64,000 nt of DNA from Rhodococcus sp. Leaf247 (lineage in GTDB: Bacteria > Actinomycetota > Actinomycetes > Mycobacteriales > Mycobacteriaceae): positions 1 to 64,000 of the forward strand of contig NZ_LMRP01000003.1 in the NCBI RefSeq assembly GCF_001426185.1, in the 5' to 3' direction. The notes under the pieces are model-generated. The model did not search any database. It was not told the origin of the DNA and saw only the letters and a program-made list of their open reading frames with translations. Positions 1 to 9,175 of the stretch are shown in pieces. A program made the position numbers and the translations under genes. Position 1 is the stretch's first letter. Every line of letters starts with the position of its first letter.

Positions 1-450
1 CAGTTCTTCTACGGGTTGCGTCAGGGCGACGAGCATCGGGTGCGCCTGGAGAAGGGTGTGGATCTGCTGATCGGGCTCGAGGCGATCTCGGAGCCCGATG
101 ATGCGGGGATGCGGACGGTGATGTGCATCCTGAACGGTCAGTTGCGGCCGGTGTCGGTGCGGGACCGGTCGATCTCGGCGGATGCGCCGACGACGGAGAA
201 GGCGGACCGGTCCGATCCGTCGCATCTGGCGGCGCCGTTCGCCGGGGTCGTCACCCTCACGGTGACGGAGGGTCAGTCGGTGTCGGCGGGGGAGACCGTC
301 GCGACGATCGAGGCGATGAAGATGGAAGCAGCCGTCACCGCACCGCGGGCGGGCACCGTCACCCGGATCGCCCTGTCGGGTGTCGCCCAGGTCGAAGGCG
401 GAGACCTGATCTGCGTCATCGCCGTCGGCGACACCACCGACAGGTCGTGA
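1..450 (+). CDS. pyc: Pyruvate carboxylase, C-terminal part (5' truncated by window edge)
   Basis: This is the last 149 codons of a biotin-dependent carboxylase; the frame is open from base 1. The C-terminal biotinyl carrier domain is clear, with the biotin-attachment sequence EAMKMEA near codons 105-111 (the lysine is biotinylated). The part before it matches the end of the carboxyltransferase/PYC_OADA region. Pyruvate carboxylase makes oxaloacetate from pyruvate and bicarbonate with ATP, in the cytoplasm, for anaplerosis. Placement directly before rsmD and coaD matches pca-rsmD-coaD of mycobacteria. An acyl-CoA carboxylase alpha chain would share the biotin motif but not this upstream part or the neighbours. 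Confidence 0.88.
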   Translation, partial: QFFYGLRQGDEHRVRLEKGVDLLIGLEAISEPDDAGMRTVMCILNGQLRPVSVRDRSISADAPTTEKADRSDPSHLAAPFAGVVTLTVTEGQSVSAGETVATIEAMKMEAAVTAPRAGTVTRIALSGVAQVEGGDLICVIAVGDTTDRS

Positions 451-457
451 CGCCGAG

Positions 458-1048
458 GTGACCAGGATCGTCGCCGGACGTGCCGGGGGACGCACGATCG
501 TCGTGCCGTCCCGCGGGACGCGTCCCACCGCCGACCGCGTTCGCGAGGCACTCTTCAGCGCACTGGAGAGCCGCATGTACCTCGACGGGGCTGCCGTCCT
601 CGATCTGTACGCCGGCTCCGGCGCATTGGGACTCGAAGCGCTGTCGCGGGGCGCGGACCACGTGCTGCTCGTGGAGAACGACGCACGGGCAGCTGCAGTC
701 GTCGCCCGGAACATCGAGGCGGTGGGACTGCCGGGAGCCGTGGTGCGGACGGCGCCGGTCGCCGCGGTGGTCGGGGGAGCGCCCGAGCGCACCTACGACC
801 TCGTCCTCGCCGACCCGCCCTATTCGGTGGCCGATGCGGCCGTGGCCTCCGTTCTGGACAGACTGGTCGAGAACGCCTGGCTCGCCGAGGACGCACTCGT
901 GGTCGTCGAACGGTCCTCGCGGTCACCGGCCACCGCGTGGCCGGGTTCGCTGACGGAACTCACCTCCAAGCGATACGGAGAAGCGCGGGTGGACATCGCC
1001 CGCTTCGAGCAGGCCGACGACGCCGGCACCGACGACGTCGGGAACTGA
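458..1048 (+). CDS. rsmD: 16S rRNA (guanine(966)-N2)-methyltransferase RsmD
   Basis: A 196-residue class I SAM-dependent methyltransferase that modifies G966 of 16S rRNA during small-subunit assembly. It opens with the family's TRIVAGRAGGR stretch, has the SAM-binding glycine loop LDLYAGSGALGLEALSRGA near residues 49-67, and the N-methyltransferase motif ADPPY near residue 120. The GTG start lies 7 nt after the pyc stop, so the genes are probably co-transcribed. Length is normal for RsmD. The family's usual partner, coaD, follows after 14 nt. Confidence 0.93.
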   Translation: MTRIVAGRAGGRTIVVPSRGTRPTADRVREALFSALESRMYLDGAAVLDLYAGSGALGLEALSRGADHVLLVENDARAAAVVARNIEAVGLPGAVVRTAPVAAVVGGAPERTYDLVLADPPYSVADAAVASVLDRLVENAWLAEDALVVVERSSRSPATAWPGSLTELTSKRYGEARVDIARFEQADDAGTDDVGN

Positions 1049-1054
1049 TAGTTT
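1049..1054 (+). promoter_or_regulatory. Putative -10 element for coaD (leaderless type)
   Basis: TAGTTT fits the actinobacterial TANNNT -10 pattern and ends 8 nt before the coaD ATG. There is no Shine-Dalgarno sequence, so transcription could start at the start codon. Inferred from pattern only. Confidence 0.4.
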
Positions 1055-1062
1055 CGGGCACC

Positions 1063-1545
1063 ATGAGCGGTGCACTGGTTCCCGGAAGCTTCGACCCGAT
1101 CCACAACGGTCATCTCGACGTGATCTCCCGCGTTGCAACGCAATTCGACGAGGTGATCGTCACCGTGGTGGTCAATCCGAACAAGAAGGGCCTCTTCACC
1201 GTCGACGAGCGGGTCGAGATGCTGGCGGAGGCCACGTCGCACCTGAGCGGAGTGCGGGTGGCGACGTGGCAGGGATTGCTGGTGGACTTCGCGAGCGAAT
1301 CCGGAGCGACCGCCATCATCAAGGGCCTGCGCAATGCCGCGGACTTCGACTACGAGGTACAGATGGCGCAGATGAACCGACGCCTGACCGGGGTCGACAC
1401 CGTCTTCCTCGGGACCGATCCGGTGCACAGCTGCCTGTCGAGTTCCCTGATCAAGGAGATCGCCCGCCTCGGCGGCGACGTGACGTCGATGGTTCCGGGC
1501 GCGGTGCACGAACGTCTGCTGGCGCGATTGTCCGAATCTGCCTGA
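1063..1545 (+). CDS. coaD: Phosphopantetheine adenylyltransferase
   Basis: CoaD transfers AMP from ATP to 4'-phosphopantetheine, the penultimate step of coenzyme A synthesis in the cytoplasm. The 160-residue protein has the normal family length. It begins ALVPGSFDPIHNGHLDV, containing the nucleotidyltransferase signature with H14-N15-G16-H17, and has the C-terminal SSSLIKEIA segment around residues 127-135 that corresponds to the ISSTxxR region. An upstream in-frame start at 937 would give a 42-residue extension overlapping rsmD; ATG 1063 gives the conserved N terminus, so it was chosen. Confidence 0.95.
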   Translation: MSGALVPGSFDPIHNGHLDVISRVATQFDEVIVTVVVNPNKKGLFTVDERVEMLAEATSHLSGVRVATWQGLLVDFASESGATAIIKGLRNAADFDYEVQMAQMNRRLTGVDTVFLGTDPVHSCLSSSLIKEIARLGGDVTSMVPGAVHERLLARLSESA

Positions 1546-1666
1546 CGCCGCGAGACGTGACACACCCGCCGGCGACACACCGGGGTGCAATCGAGCGGTC
1601 GGGTGCGAGCACCGGGCACACTTGACCTCGTCAGCTGTACCGATTCGAAGTGAGGTCTGAGCCAAG

Positions 1667-2428
1667 GTGTATCGGGTATTCGAGGCGCTCGACGAGCTCG
1701 TAGCGATCGTCGAGGAGGCGCGCGGCGTCCCGATGACCGCCGGGTGTGTCGTTCCGCGCGGGGACGTACTGGAACTTCTGGACGATGTGCGGGACGCCAT
1801 TCCCGGCGAGCTGGACGACGCCCAGGACGTGCTCGACCACCGCGACAAGCTGGTGTCCGACGCGAGGACGGGAGCCGAGAAGACGATCTCGTCGGCGAAC
1901 GCCGAGGCGACCAGCACGGTCGAGAACGCGCGCGACGAGGCCGACAGACTTCTCGCGGACGCGAAGGCGCACGCCGACCGCATGGTCGCCGAGGCGACCG
2001 CACACGCGGAGAACCTCGTCGCCGACGCCACCGCGCGCGCCGATGCCACCATCGCCGATGCGGAACACGAGTACGAGGAACTGACCGAGCGGGGACGCAT
2101 GGAGTCGGCTCGCTCGATCGACGCCGGCAAAGCGGCCTACGAGCGCTCCGTCGCCGACGGCCTCGCCGAGCAGGAACGTCTGGTCTCGCAGACCGAGGTC
2201 GTGCAGGCCGCACATGCCGAGTCCGCACGCGTCATCGACGCTGCCCACGCCGAGTCCGACCGCTTGCGTACCGAGTGCGACCTGTACGTCGACACGAAGT
2301 TCTCGGAGTTCGAGGAGATCCTCTCGGGAACGCTGCGCTCCGTCGGTCGGGGACGTCAGCAACTGCGCACCGGTAACGGCGTGCCCAGCTACGACACCGA
2401 CTTCGCGGATCCCCGCGGCCGCCGCTGA
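1667..2428 (+). CDS. sepIVA: SepIVA-like septation/cell-growth factor (DivIVA-related coiled coil)
   Basis: This 253-residue soluble protein starts MYRVFEALDELVAIVEEARG, closely resembling the N terminus I recall for mycobacterial Rv2927c/SepIVA, which localises to septa and the subpolar zone and helps regulate cell-envelope growth. After residue ~55 it is a long Ala/Glu/Asp-rich heptad region with repeated ADATxxAExx-like units to about residue 215, consistent with extended coiled coil. No membrane segment or signal peptide is present. It starts with GTG 121 nt after coaD. Being next to coaD differs from M. tuberculosis, where a large lipid locus lies between them. Confidence 0.85.
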   Translation: MYRVFEALDELVAIVEEARGVPMTAGCVVPRGDVLELLDDVRDAIPGELDDAQDVLDHRDKLVSDARTGAEKTISSANAEATSTVENARDEADRLLADAKAHADRMVAEATAHAENLVADATARADATIADAEHEYEELTERGRMESARSIDAGKAAYERSVADGLAEQERLVSQTEVVQAAHAESARVIDAAHAESDRLRTECDLYVDTKFSEFEEILSGTLRSVGRGRQQLRTGNGVPSYDTDFADPRGRR

Positions 2429-2457
2429 GCTGTCTCCACCCCCGAACCCCGAACCCC

Positions 2458-2521
2458 CCGCGAGTACGTCCATAGTGTCGTGATCGTGCGCCTCTGAGCG
2501 GCACTATCGGCGTACTCGCGG
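2458..2521. terminator. Long inverted repeat after sepIVA
   Basis: An 11-bp perfect stem (CCGCGAGTACG at 2458-2468 with CGTACTCGCGG at 2511-2521) continues, across a 3-nt internal bulge on each side, into a second 6-bp stem (ATAGTG 2472-2477 with CACTAT 2502-2507). No long T-run follows (only GTTTC). It could be a terminator for sepIVA or a regulatory structure before the DUF177-rpmF-rnc-mutM operon. Confidence 0.5.
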
Positions 2522-2561
2522 GCGGTTTCGCGGGAGTGGGGTGACACGGTCACGGCATGAT

Positions 2562-2590
2562 TTGGCGCAGCCCCGAGGCTCCCGTATCGT
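2562..2590 (+). promoter_or_regulatory. Putative sigma-70 promoter for DUF177-rpmF operon
   Basis: TTGGCG at 2562-2567 and TATCGT at 2585-2590 are 17 nt apart and each match 4 of 6 consensus positions. Transcription would start near 2597, giving a short leader with the AAAGGA ribosome site of the DUF177 gene. Inferred from spacing and match only. Confidence 0.35.
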
Positions 2591-2626
2591 GGGGTGGTTG
2601 CCCATTGCGCTGTGAAAGGAACGTCG

Positions 2627-3199
2627 TTGTCTCCCGCTGCTCGTCGCCGCACCGAACCCACCTCGGATCTGGTGTTGGACACCCGCCGTCTGGGTCGCCG
2701 AGCCGGATCGATGATGCCGGTTTCTCGCACTGTAAAAGCTCCGTCGCGTATCGGCCTCGATCTCATCGCCATTCCCGAGGGCGAGGACATCGTGTTGGAT
2801 CTGCGGCTCGAATCGGTGTCCGAGGGCGTTCTCGTCAGCGGCACCGTCGACGCGGACACGGTGGGGGAATGCTCACGCTGTCTCGAGCCCTTCACCTCGC
2901 ACGTCCAGTTGCATCTGACGGAGCTGTTCGCCTACCCGAACAGCGTCACCGAGGCCACGACGGACGCCGAGGATCTGTACCGGGTCGAGGACGACGCGAT
3001 CGACCTCGAGCCTCTTCTCGTGGACGTGGCGGGCCTCACGTTGCCGCTGCGTCCCCTGTGCACCGAGGACTGCCAGGGCCTGTGCCCCGAGTGCGGTATC
3101 CGCCTGTCGATTGCGGAACCAGGGCACAGTCATGAGATACTTGATCCTCGCTGGGCAGGTCTTGCATCGAAGCTGCAGACCGACCCCGACCAGACCTAG
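2627..3199 (+). CDS. DUF177/YceD-family protein
   Basis: A 190-residue YceD/DUF177 protein, homologue of Rv2926c. It has the conserved cysteine cluster ECSRCLEPF in the middle and a second Cys-rich stretch, CTEDCQGLCPECG, near the C terminus, suggesting a bound metal. The family almost always sits immediately before rpmF, as here, and is thought to act in 23S rRNA or large-subunit maturation; the exact reaction is unknown. The start was set to TTG 2627, which has a well-placed GAAAGGA site 6 nt upstream, rather than the in-frame GTG at 2594, which has none. Confidence 0.85.
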   Translation: MSPAARRRTEPTSDLVLDTRRLGRRAGSMMPVSRTVKAPSRIGLDLIAIPEGEDIVLDLRLESVSEGVLVSGTVDADTVGECSRCLEPFTSHVQLHLTELFAYPNSVTEATTDAEDLYRVEDDAIDLEPLLVDVAGLTLPLRPLCTEDCQGLCPECGIRLSIAEPGHSHEILDPRWAGLASKLQTDPDQT

Positions 3200-3280
3200 T
3201 CGGCCGACGCAAACCTGCGCCTGCACGACCTGTGCCCCGAGCACGAACATTGCACCGAACGAGTACGAGGAGAAGTAGAA

Positions 3281-3463
3281 GTGGCTGTTCCGAAGCGCAA
3301 GATGTCGCGGTCCAACACCCGATCGCGACGCAGCCAGTGGAAGACCACTGCACCCACTCTCATCACCTGCCCCAACCGCGGGTGCGGCGAGAAGACGCTG
3401 CCCCACACGGTGTGCCCGAACTGCGGCACGTACAAGGGTCGCCAGGTCACTGCGGCCGTCTGA
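3281..3463 (+). CDS. rpmF: 50S ribosomal protein L32
   Basis: A 60-residue basic ribosomal protein starting [17 protein letters not shown], which is diagnostic for L32. It carries a four-cysteine zinc ribbon (CPNRGCG and CPNCG), so this is the zinc-containing C+ type. The GTG start is preceded by GAGGAGAAG. L32 sits near the peptide exit region of the 50S subunit. Its position between the DUF177 gene and rnc is the standard bacterial arrangement. Confidence 0.96.
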   Translation: MAVPKRKMSRSNTRSRRSQWKTTAPTLITCPNRGCGEKTLPHTVCPNCGTYKGRQVTAAV

Positions 3464-3479
3464 TACTCGGGCGACCTAC

Positions 3480-4262
3480 GTGACCTCACAGTCGCCAGCG
3501 GCAGACCGGAGCGGCGAGGACGATCATGCATCGCTTCTCGCCGCTCTTGGCGTGTCTCTGGACCATGACCTTCTGATCCATGCGCTGACTCACCGCTCGT
3601 ACGCGTACGAGAACGGTGGCCTGCCGACCAACGAGCGGCTCGAATTCCTGGGCGACTCGGTGCTCGGTCTCAGCATCACCGAACGTCTCTACACCGAACA
3701 CCCCGACAAGTCCGAGGGTGAGCTGGCCAAGATCCGTGCGAGCGTCGTCAACATGCACGCTCTGGCCGAAGTCGCTCGCGAACTGGGTGCCGGCGGACTC
3801 GGTGCTCATCTTCTGCTCGGAAAGGGCGAGGAGCAAACGGGCGGGCGCGACAAGGCCTCCATCCTCGCCGACGGTATGGAATCGCTTCTCGGTGCGATCC
3901 ACGTCGAGCACGGCATCGACGTTGCCCGCGAGGTCGTGCTTCGGTTGTTCGCGACGCTGCTGGACCGTGGTCCACGTCTCGGTGCCGGCCTCGACTGGAA
4001 GACCAGTTTGCAGGAGCTCACCGCGGAGAGGGGACTCGGCGTTCCCGCGTACGAGATCACCGCGACGGGTCCGGATCACGACAAGGAATTCACGGCCACG
4101 GTCCTGGTCGGCGGATCGCCGTACGGTCAGGGTGTCGGTCGGTCGAAGAAGGAAGCCGAGCAGCGGGCCGCCAGCGCCGCCTGGACGGCCCTGAGCGAGG
4201 ACGCGACCGCCGCGGCCGTCGCACCACCCGGCCCGGAGCTGTCCGCAGACCGGAATGCCTGA
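3480..4262 (+). CDS. rnc: Ribonuclease III
   Basis: RNase III cleaves double-stranded RNA, including rRNA precursors. The 260-residue protein has the catalytic signature [13 protein letters not shown] at about residues 52-64, which supplies the Mg-binding acidic residues, and a C-terminal double-stranded RNA-binding domain with [14 protein letters not shown] near residues 218-232. A Gly/Ala/Pro tail of about 20 residues follows. It starts with GTG 16 nt after rpmF and overlaps mutM by 8 nt, indicating one operon. Confidence 0.95.
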   Translation: MTSQSPAADRSGEDDHASLLAALGVSLDHDLLIHALTHRSYAYENGGLPTNERLEFLGDSVLGLSITERLYTEHPDKSEGELAKIRASVVNMHALAEVARELGAGGLGAHLLLGKGEEQTGGRDKASILADGMESLLGAIHVEHGIDVAREVVLRLFATLLDRGPRLGAGLDWKTSLQELTAERGLGVPAYEITATGPDHDKEFTATVLVGGSPYGQGVGRSKKEAEQRAASAAWTALSEDATAAAVAPPGPELSADRNA

Positions 4263-5142
4263 ACTTCCCGAGGTCGAGGTCGTACGGCGAGGTCTCGCCG
4301 CGCATGTCGTGGGGCAGACCTTGACCGACGTGGAGGTACTCCACCCCAGGTCCGCACGGCGGCACCTCGAAGGCAGCGTCGATCTGGAGTCGCGTCTGGC
4401 GGGGGCGTCGGTCGCCTCCGCGGAGCGTCGCGGCAAGTACCTGTGGTTGACGGTCCGCCACGGTGACGACACCGGCCCGCCGTCCGATGCGATCGTCGTC
4501 CACCTCGGCATGAGCGGGCAGATGCTCGTCCAGCCTGCCGGAGCCCCGGACGAGAAGCATCTGCGCATCCGTGCGCGGCTGGGGAGCGGCGACACCGAAC
4601 TGCGCTTCGTCGATCAACGGACATTCGGCGGGTGGGCCGTGGCGGACCTCGTGGAGAGCGGCGGTTCCCTGCTGCCCGTTCCCGTGGCCCATATCGCGAG
4701 GGACCCGCTCGATCCACTGTTCGACGCGGAGTCGGTGGTCGGTGCCCTCCGCGCCAAACACACCGAAATCAAGCGGGCGATCCTCGACCAGACGGTGGTG
4801 TCCGGCGTCGGCAACATCTATGCCGACGAGTCGTTGTGGCGCACCAAGATTCACGGCAACCGTCTGACGGATTCGCTGACTCGACCGAAGCTTCGCGCCT
4901 TGCTGAACAACGCGCACGCGGTCATGGGCGAAGCTCTGGCACAAGGCGGAACGTCCTTCGACGCGCTGTACGTCAACGTGAACGGTCAATCGGGATACTT
5001 CGATCGGTCCCTCGCCGCGTACGGACAGGAGGGGCTTCCGTGCCCCCGGTGCGGTGCGCCGATCAGGCGTGAGAAATTCATGAACCGCTCGTCGTTCAGC
5101 TGCCCGAAGTGCCAACCTCGTCCCCGCGAGCGCCGGGTGTAA
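4255..5142 (+). CDS. mutM: Formamidopyrimidine-DNA glycosylase
   Basis: MutM/Fpg removes 8-oxoguanine and formamidopyrimidines and cuts the DNA backbone by beta,delta-elimination. The protein starts [14 protein letters not shown], with the catalytic Pro1 and Glu2 that require an exact start. The helix-two-turn-helix region includes [14 protein letters not shown], and the C terminus has the zinc finger CPRCGAPI...FSCPKC. Length (295) is standard. It shares 8 nt with the end of rnc. Corresponds to Rv2924c. Confidence 0.96.
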   Translation: MPELPEVEVVRRGLAAHVVGQTLTDVEVLHPRSARRHLEGSVDLESRLAGASVASAERRGKYLWLTVRHGDDTGPPSDAIVVHLGMSGQMLVQPAGAPDEKHLRIRARLGSGDTELRFVDQRTFGGWAVADLVESGGSLLPVPVAHIARDPLDPLFDAESVVGALRAKHTEIKRAILDQTVVSGVGNIYADESLWRTKIHGNRLTDSLTRPKLRALLNNAHAVMGEALAQGGTSFDALYVNVNGQSGYFDRSLAAYGQEGLPCPRCGAPIRREKFMNRSSFSCPKCQPRPRERRV

Positions 5143-5187
5143 AGATCCCGTAAGTGGAGGGGTCTCCCGGCGTCAAGATCGCGTGAG
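5141..5187 (+). promoter_or_regulatory. Direct repeat upstream of kdp operon, candidate KdpE operator
   Basis: AAAGATCCCGTAAG (5141-5154) and CAAGATCGCGTGAG (5174-5187) match at 11 of 14 positions and start 33 bp apart, about three helical turns. Both are followed by GGAGGG-like sequence. OmpR-family regulators such as KdpE usually bind tandem direct repeats on one face of DNA. The second copy ends 40 bp before the first kdp-cluster start codon. No published site was matched. Confidence 0.45.
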
Positions 5188-5227
5188 GGAGGGCTGATAG
5201 GCGGGCCGCCGAGCGAAGTCTGAGCAC

Positions 5228-5317
5228 ATGGCTGATCTCGCTTTTCTTTCGCTCACGGCCGGAGGCTTCGTCCTCCTGTTCGCCGTCATCCGTGCGCTGT
5301 CCAGGTCGGCATCGTGA
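5228..5317 (+). CDS. 29-residue hydrophobic peptide at head of kdp operon
   Basis: An ATG-started ORF of 29 codons encoding MADLAFLSLTAGGFVLLFAV plus a short basic tail (IRALSRSAS), predicted to form one transmembrane helix. Its TGA overlaps the GTG of kdpF by 4 nt, the same coupling used in the rest of the operon. It is too short for most gene finders. It is not the canonical KdpF, which follows. It may be a second small Kdp subunit or a translated leader. The evidence is the overlap, hydrophobicity and position; no homologue was checked. Confidence 0.55.
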   Translation: MADLAFLSLTAGGFVLLFAVIRALSRSAS

Positions 5318-5412
5318 CTCTCGCCGGAACGACGTCGGTCGTCCTCCTCGTCATCGCCGCGGCACTGTGTCTGTACCTGGTGATCGCTCTGCTCGATCCC
5401 GACAGGTTCTGA
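5314..5412 (+). CDS. kdpF: K+-transporting ATPase small subunit KdpF
   Basis: A 32-residue single-span membrane peptide with the KdpF pattern: a hydrophobic helix followed by YLVIALLDPDRF, equivalent to the conserved ALLRPERF end. KdpF stabilises the KdpFABC complex in the membrane. It starts with GTG, overlaps the preceding small ORF by 4 nt, and ends 5 nt before kdpA. It is absent from typical ORF lists because of its length. Confidence 0.85.
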   Translation: MTLAGTTSVVLLVIAAALCLYLVIALLDPDRF

Positions 5413-5417
5413 GCGCC

Positions 5418-7103
5418 GTGTCCACTCTTGCCGCGGGACTTCAGATCGCGACCGTCGTCGCCGTCCTCGCCGCCGCCTACGTACCGCTGGGCGACTACAT
5501 GGCGCGTGTCTTCACCGCGCCGACGTCGGATTCGCGTATCGAATCCGTGCTCTACCGACTGTGCCGCATCGACTCTCGTGCCGAGCAGGGCTGGGCCGGC
5601 TATGCCTCGAGCCTGGTGGGCTTCAGCGCGGCGGGCGTGGTGTTGCTGTACGTGCTGCAGCGGATTCAGGGCGTCCTCCCGCTGAACGGCGGCCTCGGTG
5701 CGGTCAGCCCCGCGGTCGCGTTCAACACAGCAGTCTCGTTCGTGACCAACACCAATTGGCAGTCGTACACACCCGAGACGACGATGAGCAACCTGACGCA
5801 GCCCCTGGGCCTCGCCGTGCAGAACTTCCTGTCGGCCGCCGTGGGCCTCGCGGTTGCCGTCGCCGTGGTCCGTGCTTTCGTCCGTGTTCGCGCAGGCGGA
5901 GAACTGGGGAACTTCTGGGTGGACCTGACCAGGGGAACACTGCGGATCCTGCTGCCGCTGTCGATGATCGTCGCCGTGGTTCTGCTGACTCAGGGCGTGG
6001 TGATGTCCTTCCGGAGCGGCTTCGACGGGACCGGTCTTGACGGAACCGCGGTCACGAACGCGCTGGCCCCGGCAGCATCGCAGGAAGCGATCAAGGTGAT
6101 CGGCACCAACGGCGGTGGAATCTTCGCCGCGAACTCGGCGCACCCGTTCGAGAATCCGACCCCGTTGTCCAACGTCGTCGAGATCATCTCCCTGCTGCTG
6201 ATCCCGGTATGCCTGACCCGGACCTTCGGGACGATGGTGGGCAGTCGTCGCGAGGGCCTGACCCTGCTGTCCGTCATGGGCGCTCTGTGGGCCGCGATCC
6301 TGGCCGTCACGCTGACCGCAGAGGCCCACACCACGGGTGCAGCAGCCACCGCGGCGGGATCGATGATGGAGGGCAAAGAGCAACGCTTCGGGATCGCCGG
6401 CTCCGCCCTGTTCGCCGTCAGTACGACCGGAACATCCACTGGCGCCGTCAATTCGGCGCACGACAGCATGTCACCGCTGGGTGGGGGCGCGGTGCTGCTC
6501 AACATGGTGTTCGGCGAGATAGCGCCGGGCGGTGTGGGAACCGGCCTGTACGGCCTGCTGGTCCTCGCGATCATCGCAGTCTTCGTCGGCGGACTGCTGG
6601 TGGGCCGCACACCGGAATACCTGGGCAAGAAGCTGGGCCGGCGGGAGATCACGATGGCTGCCCTGTCGGTGCTGATCATGCCTGCTCTCGTTCTGCTCGG
6701 TACGGCGATCACGGTCGTCCTGCCGTCCACGACGGGATATCAGGGCAACAGCGGTGATCCGGGTTCACCCGGGTCCGCGCACGGCTTCACCGAAGTGCTC
6801 TACGCGTACGCGTCGGCTGCCAACAACAACGGCAGCGCCTTCGGGGGACTGACCGTCACCAGCGACTGGTTCCAGTCGTCGCTCGGTCTGGCGATGCTGT
6901 TCGGCCGGTTCCTGCCCATCGTGTTCGTTCTCGCCCTGGCAGGTTCGCTGGCCAGGCAGCGCCGGGCACCGGCCGGCGCGGGCACTCTCCCCACCACCGG
7001 GCCTCTGTTCTCCGGGCTACTGCTGGGCACCGTCGTGCTCGTCGCCGCCCTCACCTTCTTCCCGGCACTGTCGCTGGGACCCATCGCGGAAGCCGTCCAA
7101 TGA
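5418..7103 (+). CDS. kdpA: K+-transporting ATPase potassium-binding subunit
   Basis: KdpA is the channel-like, K+-selecting subunit of the high-affinity KdpFABC pump. The 561-residue protein has about ten membrane segments and the degenerate selectivity-filter loops of the family: TNTNWQSY near residue 112, TNGGG at 230-234 followed by FENPTPLSN, and the later [13 protein letters not shown] and [10 protein letters not shown] loops. Start GTG 5418 gives an N terminus consistent with the family; the frame is open further upstream but would overlap kdpF. Its last 4 nt overlap kdpB. Confidence 0.97.
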   Translation: MSTLAAGLQIATVVAVLAAAYVPLGDYMARVFTAPTSDSRIESVLYRLCRIDSRAEQGWAGYASSLVGFSAAGVVLLYVLQRIQGVLPLNGGLGAVSPAVAFNTAVSFVTNTNWQSYTPETTMSNLTQPLGLAVQNFLSAAVGLAVAVAVVRAFVRVRAGGELGNFWVDLTRGTLRILLPLSMIVAVVLLTQGVVMSFRSGFDGTGLDGTAVTNALAPAASQEAIKVIGTNGGGIFAANSAHPFENPTPLSNVVEIISLLLIPVCLTRTFGTMVGSRREGLTLLSVMGALWAAILAVTLTAEAHTTGAAATAAGSMMEGKEQRFGIAGSALFAVSTTGTSTGAVNSAHDSMSPLGGGAVLLNMVFGEIAPGGVGTGLYGLLVLAIIAVFVGGLLVGRTPEYLGKKLGRREITMAALSVLIMPALVLLGTAITVVLPSTTGYQGNSGDPGSPGSAHGFTEVLYAYASAANNNGSAFGGLTVTSDWFQSSLGLAMLFGRFLPIVFVLALAGSLARQRRAPAGAGTLPTTGPLFSGLLLGTVVLVAALTFFPALSLGPIAEAVQ

Positions 7104-9175
7104 CGATCACAGAAGCACTCGCCCCATCCACGTCCGAGGACGCCGGTGTGACATCCGGGTACTTCGATGCCCGCCAACTTCTCACCTCGCTTCCGGGCGC
7201 TCTGCGCAAGCTGGACCCGCGGCACCAGGCGAAGAACCCCGTCATGTTCGTGGTCTTCGTGGGGTCGGTCGTGACGACGGTGCTTGCAGCACTCGATCCG
7301 TCCGTGTTCGCGTGGACCATCGCGGGCTGGCTGTGGTTCACCGTGGTCTTCGCCAACCTCGCCGAGTCGGTCGCGGAAGGCCGGGGTCGAGCGCAGGCCG
7401 CCAGCCTCCGCGGCGTCGCCCGCGACACGGTCGCTCGCCGACTGGGACCCGGCGGTGACGAGTCGAGTGTGTCCGCAACGGAACTCGTGGTCGGTGATCT
7501 CGTCGTCGTCGAGGCGGGCGGCGTCGTCCCCGGCGACGGCGACGTGGTCGACGGCATCGCCTCGGTCGACGAATCCGCGATCACCGGCGAATCGGCCCCG
7601 GTCGTCCGGGAATCGGGCGGCGATCGGAGTGCTGTCACCGGTGGGACGACCGTGCTCTCGGATCGCATCGTCGTCCGGATCACCGCGGCGCAGGGTCACA
7701 CGTTCGTCGACCGGATGATCGCCCTGGTGGAAGGTGCTTCGCGACAGAAGACGCCGAACGAGGTCGCTCTGAACATCCTGCTGGCGTCGTTGACCATCGT
7801 GTTCCTCCTGGCAGTGGTGGCCGTCGGGCCGATGAGCGACTACTCCGGGGGATCGCGCGGGCCCGTCGAACTGATCGCGTTGCTCGTCTGCCTGATCCCC
7901 ACCACGATCGGGGCGCTGCTGTCCGCCATCGGGATCGCCGGTATGGACCGGCTAGTGCAGCGCAACGTCCTGGCGATGTCGGGGCGGGCGGTCGAAGCAG
8001 CCGGAGACATCGACACCTTGCTGATGGACAAGACCGGCACGATCACGTTCGGTAATCGCAGGGCCACTGCACTGTTCCCGGCGCCGGGTATCTCGCGAGT
8101 ACAGCTGGTCCGTGCAGCGCACCTGTCCTCCGCGGCCGACGGAACCCCCGAGGGACGCAGCATCGTCGACCTGTGCACGGCGGACGACGAGGAGCCACCG
8201 GCGGTTCCCGATACAGCCGTGTTCGTGCCGTTCAGCGCGCAGACCAGAATGAGCGGCCTCGACACCGACGTGCTGTCCATCCGCAAAGGTGCTGCGGACA
8301 ACGTCTTCGGGTGGGTTCGAGAACACAAGGGCACCGCGGACGGTCACGACTCGGTCCGTGACCGGATCGAGGAGGTCGCACAGGCCGGGGGCACCCCGCT
8401 TGTCGTCGCGGAGCATCGAGTCGGCAGCCAGGCACGTGTCCTGGGAGTGATCCAACTCTCCGATGTGGTCAAGCCGCACATCGCGGAACGTTTCGCGCGC
8501 CTGCGCGCCATGGGGATTCGCACGGTGATGGTCACGGGAGACAACCCGCTCACGGCGCGCGCGATCGCCGCGGAGGCCGGCGTCGACGATGTTCTCGCCG
8601 AAGCCACCCCGGAGGACAAGCTCGCCCTGATCCGCCGCGAGCAGGAGGGCGGGCGGCTGGTCGCCATGACCGGGGACGGCACCAACGACGCTCCCGCGTT
8701 GGCGCAGGCGGATGTCGGTGTCGCCATGAACACCGGAACCTCGGCGGCCAAGGAGGCCGGCAACATGGTCGACCTGGATTCGGATCCGACGAAACTCATC
8801 GAGATCGTCGAGGTGGGCAAGCAACTGCTGATCACCCGCGGCGCCCTGACGACGTTCTCGCTGGCGAACGATCTGGCCAAGTACTTCGCCATCCTGCCCG
8901 CGATGTTCTCCACGCTGTATCCGCAGCTCGATGTCCTGAACATCATGCGGTTGCACTCTCCGCAATCGGCCATCGTCTCGGCCGTGATCTTCAACGCTCT
9001 GGTCATCGTGGCGCTGATTCCGTTGGCGCTGCGCGGAGTTCGCTACACCCCGGCCACCGCGTCCACTTTGCTGCGACGCAATCTCGCGATCTACGGCGTC
9101 GGCGGCGTCGTGATGCCGTTCCTCGGCATCTGGCTGATCGACCTCGTCGTACGACATATCCCCGGAATGAGCTGA
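7100..9175 (+). CDS. kdpB: K+-transporting ATPase ATP-binding subunit
   Basis: KdpB is the P-type (class IA) ATPase subunit that powers K+ uptake. The 691-residue protein has the actuator motif TGES near residue 159, the phosphorylation motif DKTGT with Asp310, the nucleotide-binding KGAADN segment, and the hinge [11 protein letters not shown] near residues 530-540. About seven membrane segments are spread as expected. The ATG overlaps the kdpA stop by 4 nt, and kdpC begins on the last base of its stop codon. Confidence 0.97.
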   Translation: MTITEALAPSTSEDAGVTSGYFDARQLLTSLPGALRKLDPRHQAKNPVMFVVFVGSVVTTVLAALDPSVFAWTIAGWLWFTVVFANLAESVAEGRGRAQAASLRGVARDTVARRLGPGGDESSVSATELVVGDLVVVEAGGVVPGDGDVVDGIASVDESAITGESAPVVRESGGDRSAVTGGTTVLSDRIVVRITAAQGHTFVDRMIALVEGASRQKTPNEVALNILLASLTIVFLLAVVAVGPMSDYSGGSRGPVELIALLVCLIPTTIGALLSAIGIAGMDRLVQRNVLAMSGRAVEAAGDIDTLLMDKTGTITFGNRRATALFPAPGISRVQLVRAAHLSSAADGTPEGRSIVDLCTADDEEPPAVPDTAVFVPFSAQTRMSGLDTDVLSIRKGAADNVFGWVREHKGTADGHDSVRDRIEEVAQAGGTPLVVAEHRVGSQARVLGVIQLSDVVKPHIAERFARLRAMGIRTVMVTGDNPLTARAIAAEAGVDDVLAEATPEDKLALIRREQEGGRLVAMTGDGTNDAPALAQADVGVAMNTGTSAAKEAGNMVDLDSDPTKLIEIVEVGKQLLITRGALTTFSLANDLAKYFAILPAMFSTLYPQLDVLNIMRLHSPQSAIVSAVIFNALVIVALIPLALRGVRYTPATASTLLRRNLAIYGVGGVVMPFLGIWLIDLVVRHIPGMS

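Noticed and set aside
937..1062. N-terminal extension of coaD
   Set aside because: It would overlap rsmD by over 100 nt; the conserved CoaD N terminus begins at ATG 1063, just after a TAGTTT element.
2541..2553. GTGAC-ACG-GTCAC palindrome before the DUF177 gene
   Set aside because: Resembles a CRP site but has a 5-nt instead of 6-nt centre, so it does not fit the CRP core; it also lies upstream of the better promoter candidate.
2389..2895. 168-codon minus-strand ORF across the sepIVA-DUF177 gap
   Set aside because: Runs through the inverted repeat, promoter and start of the DUF177 gene; composition is that of antisense noise.
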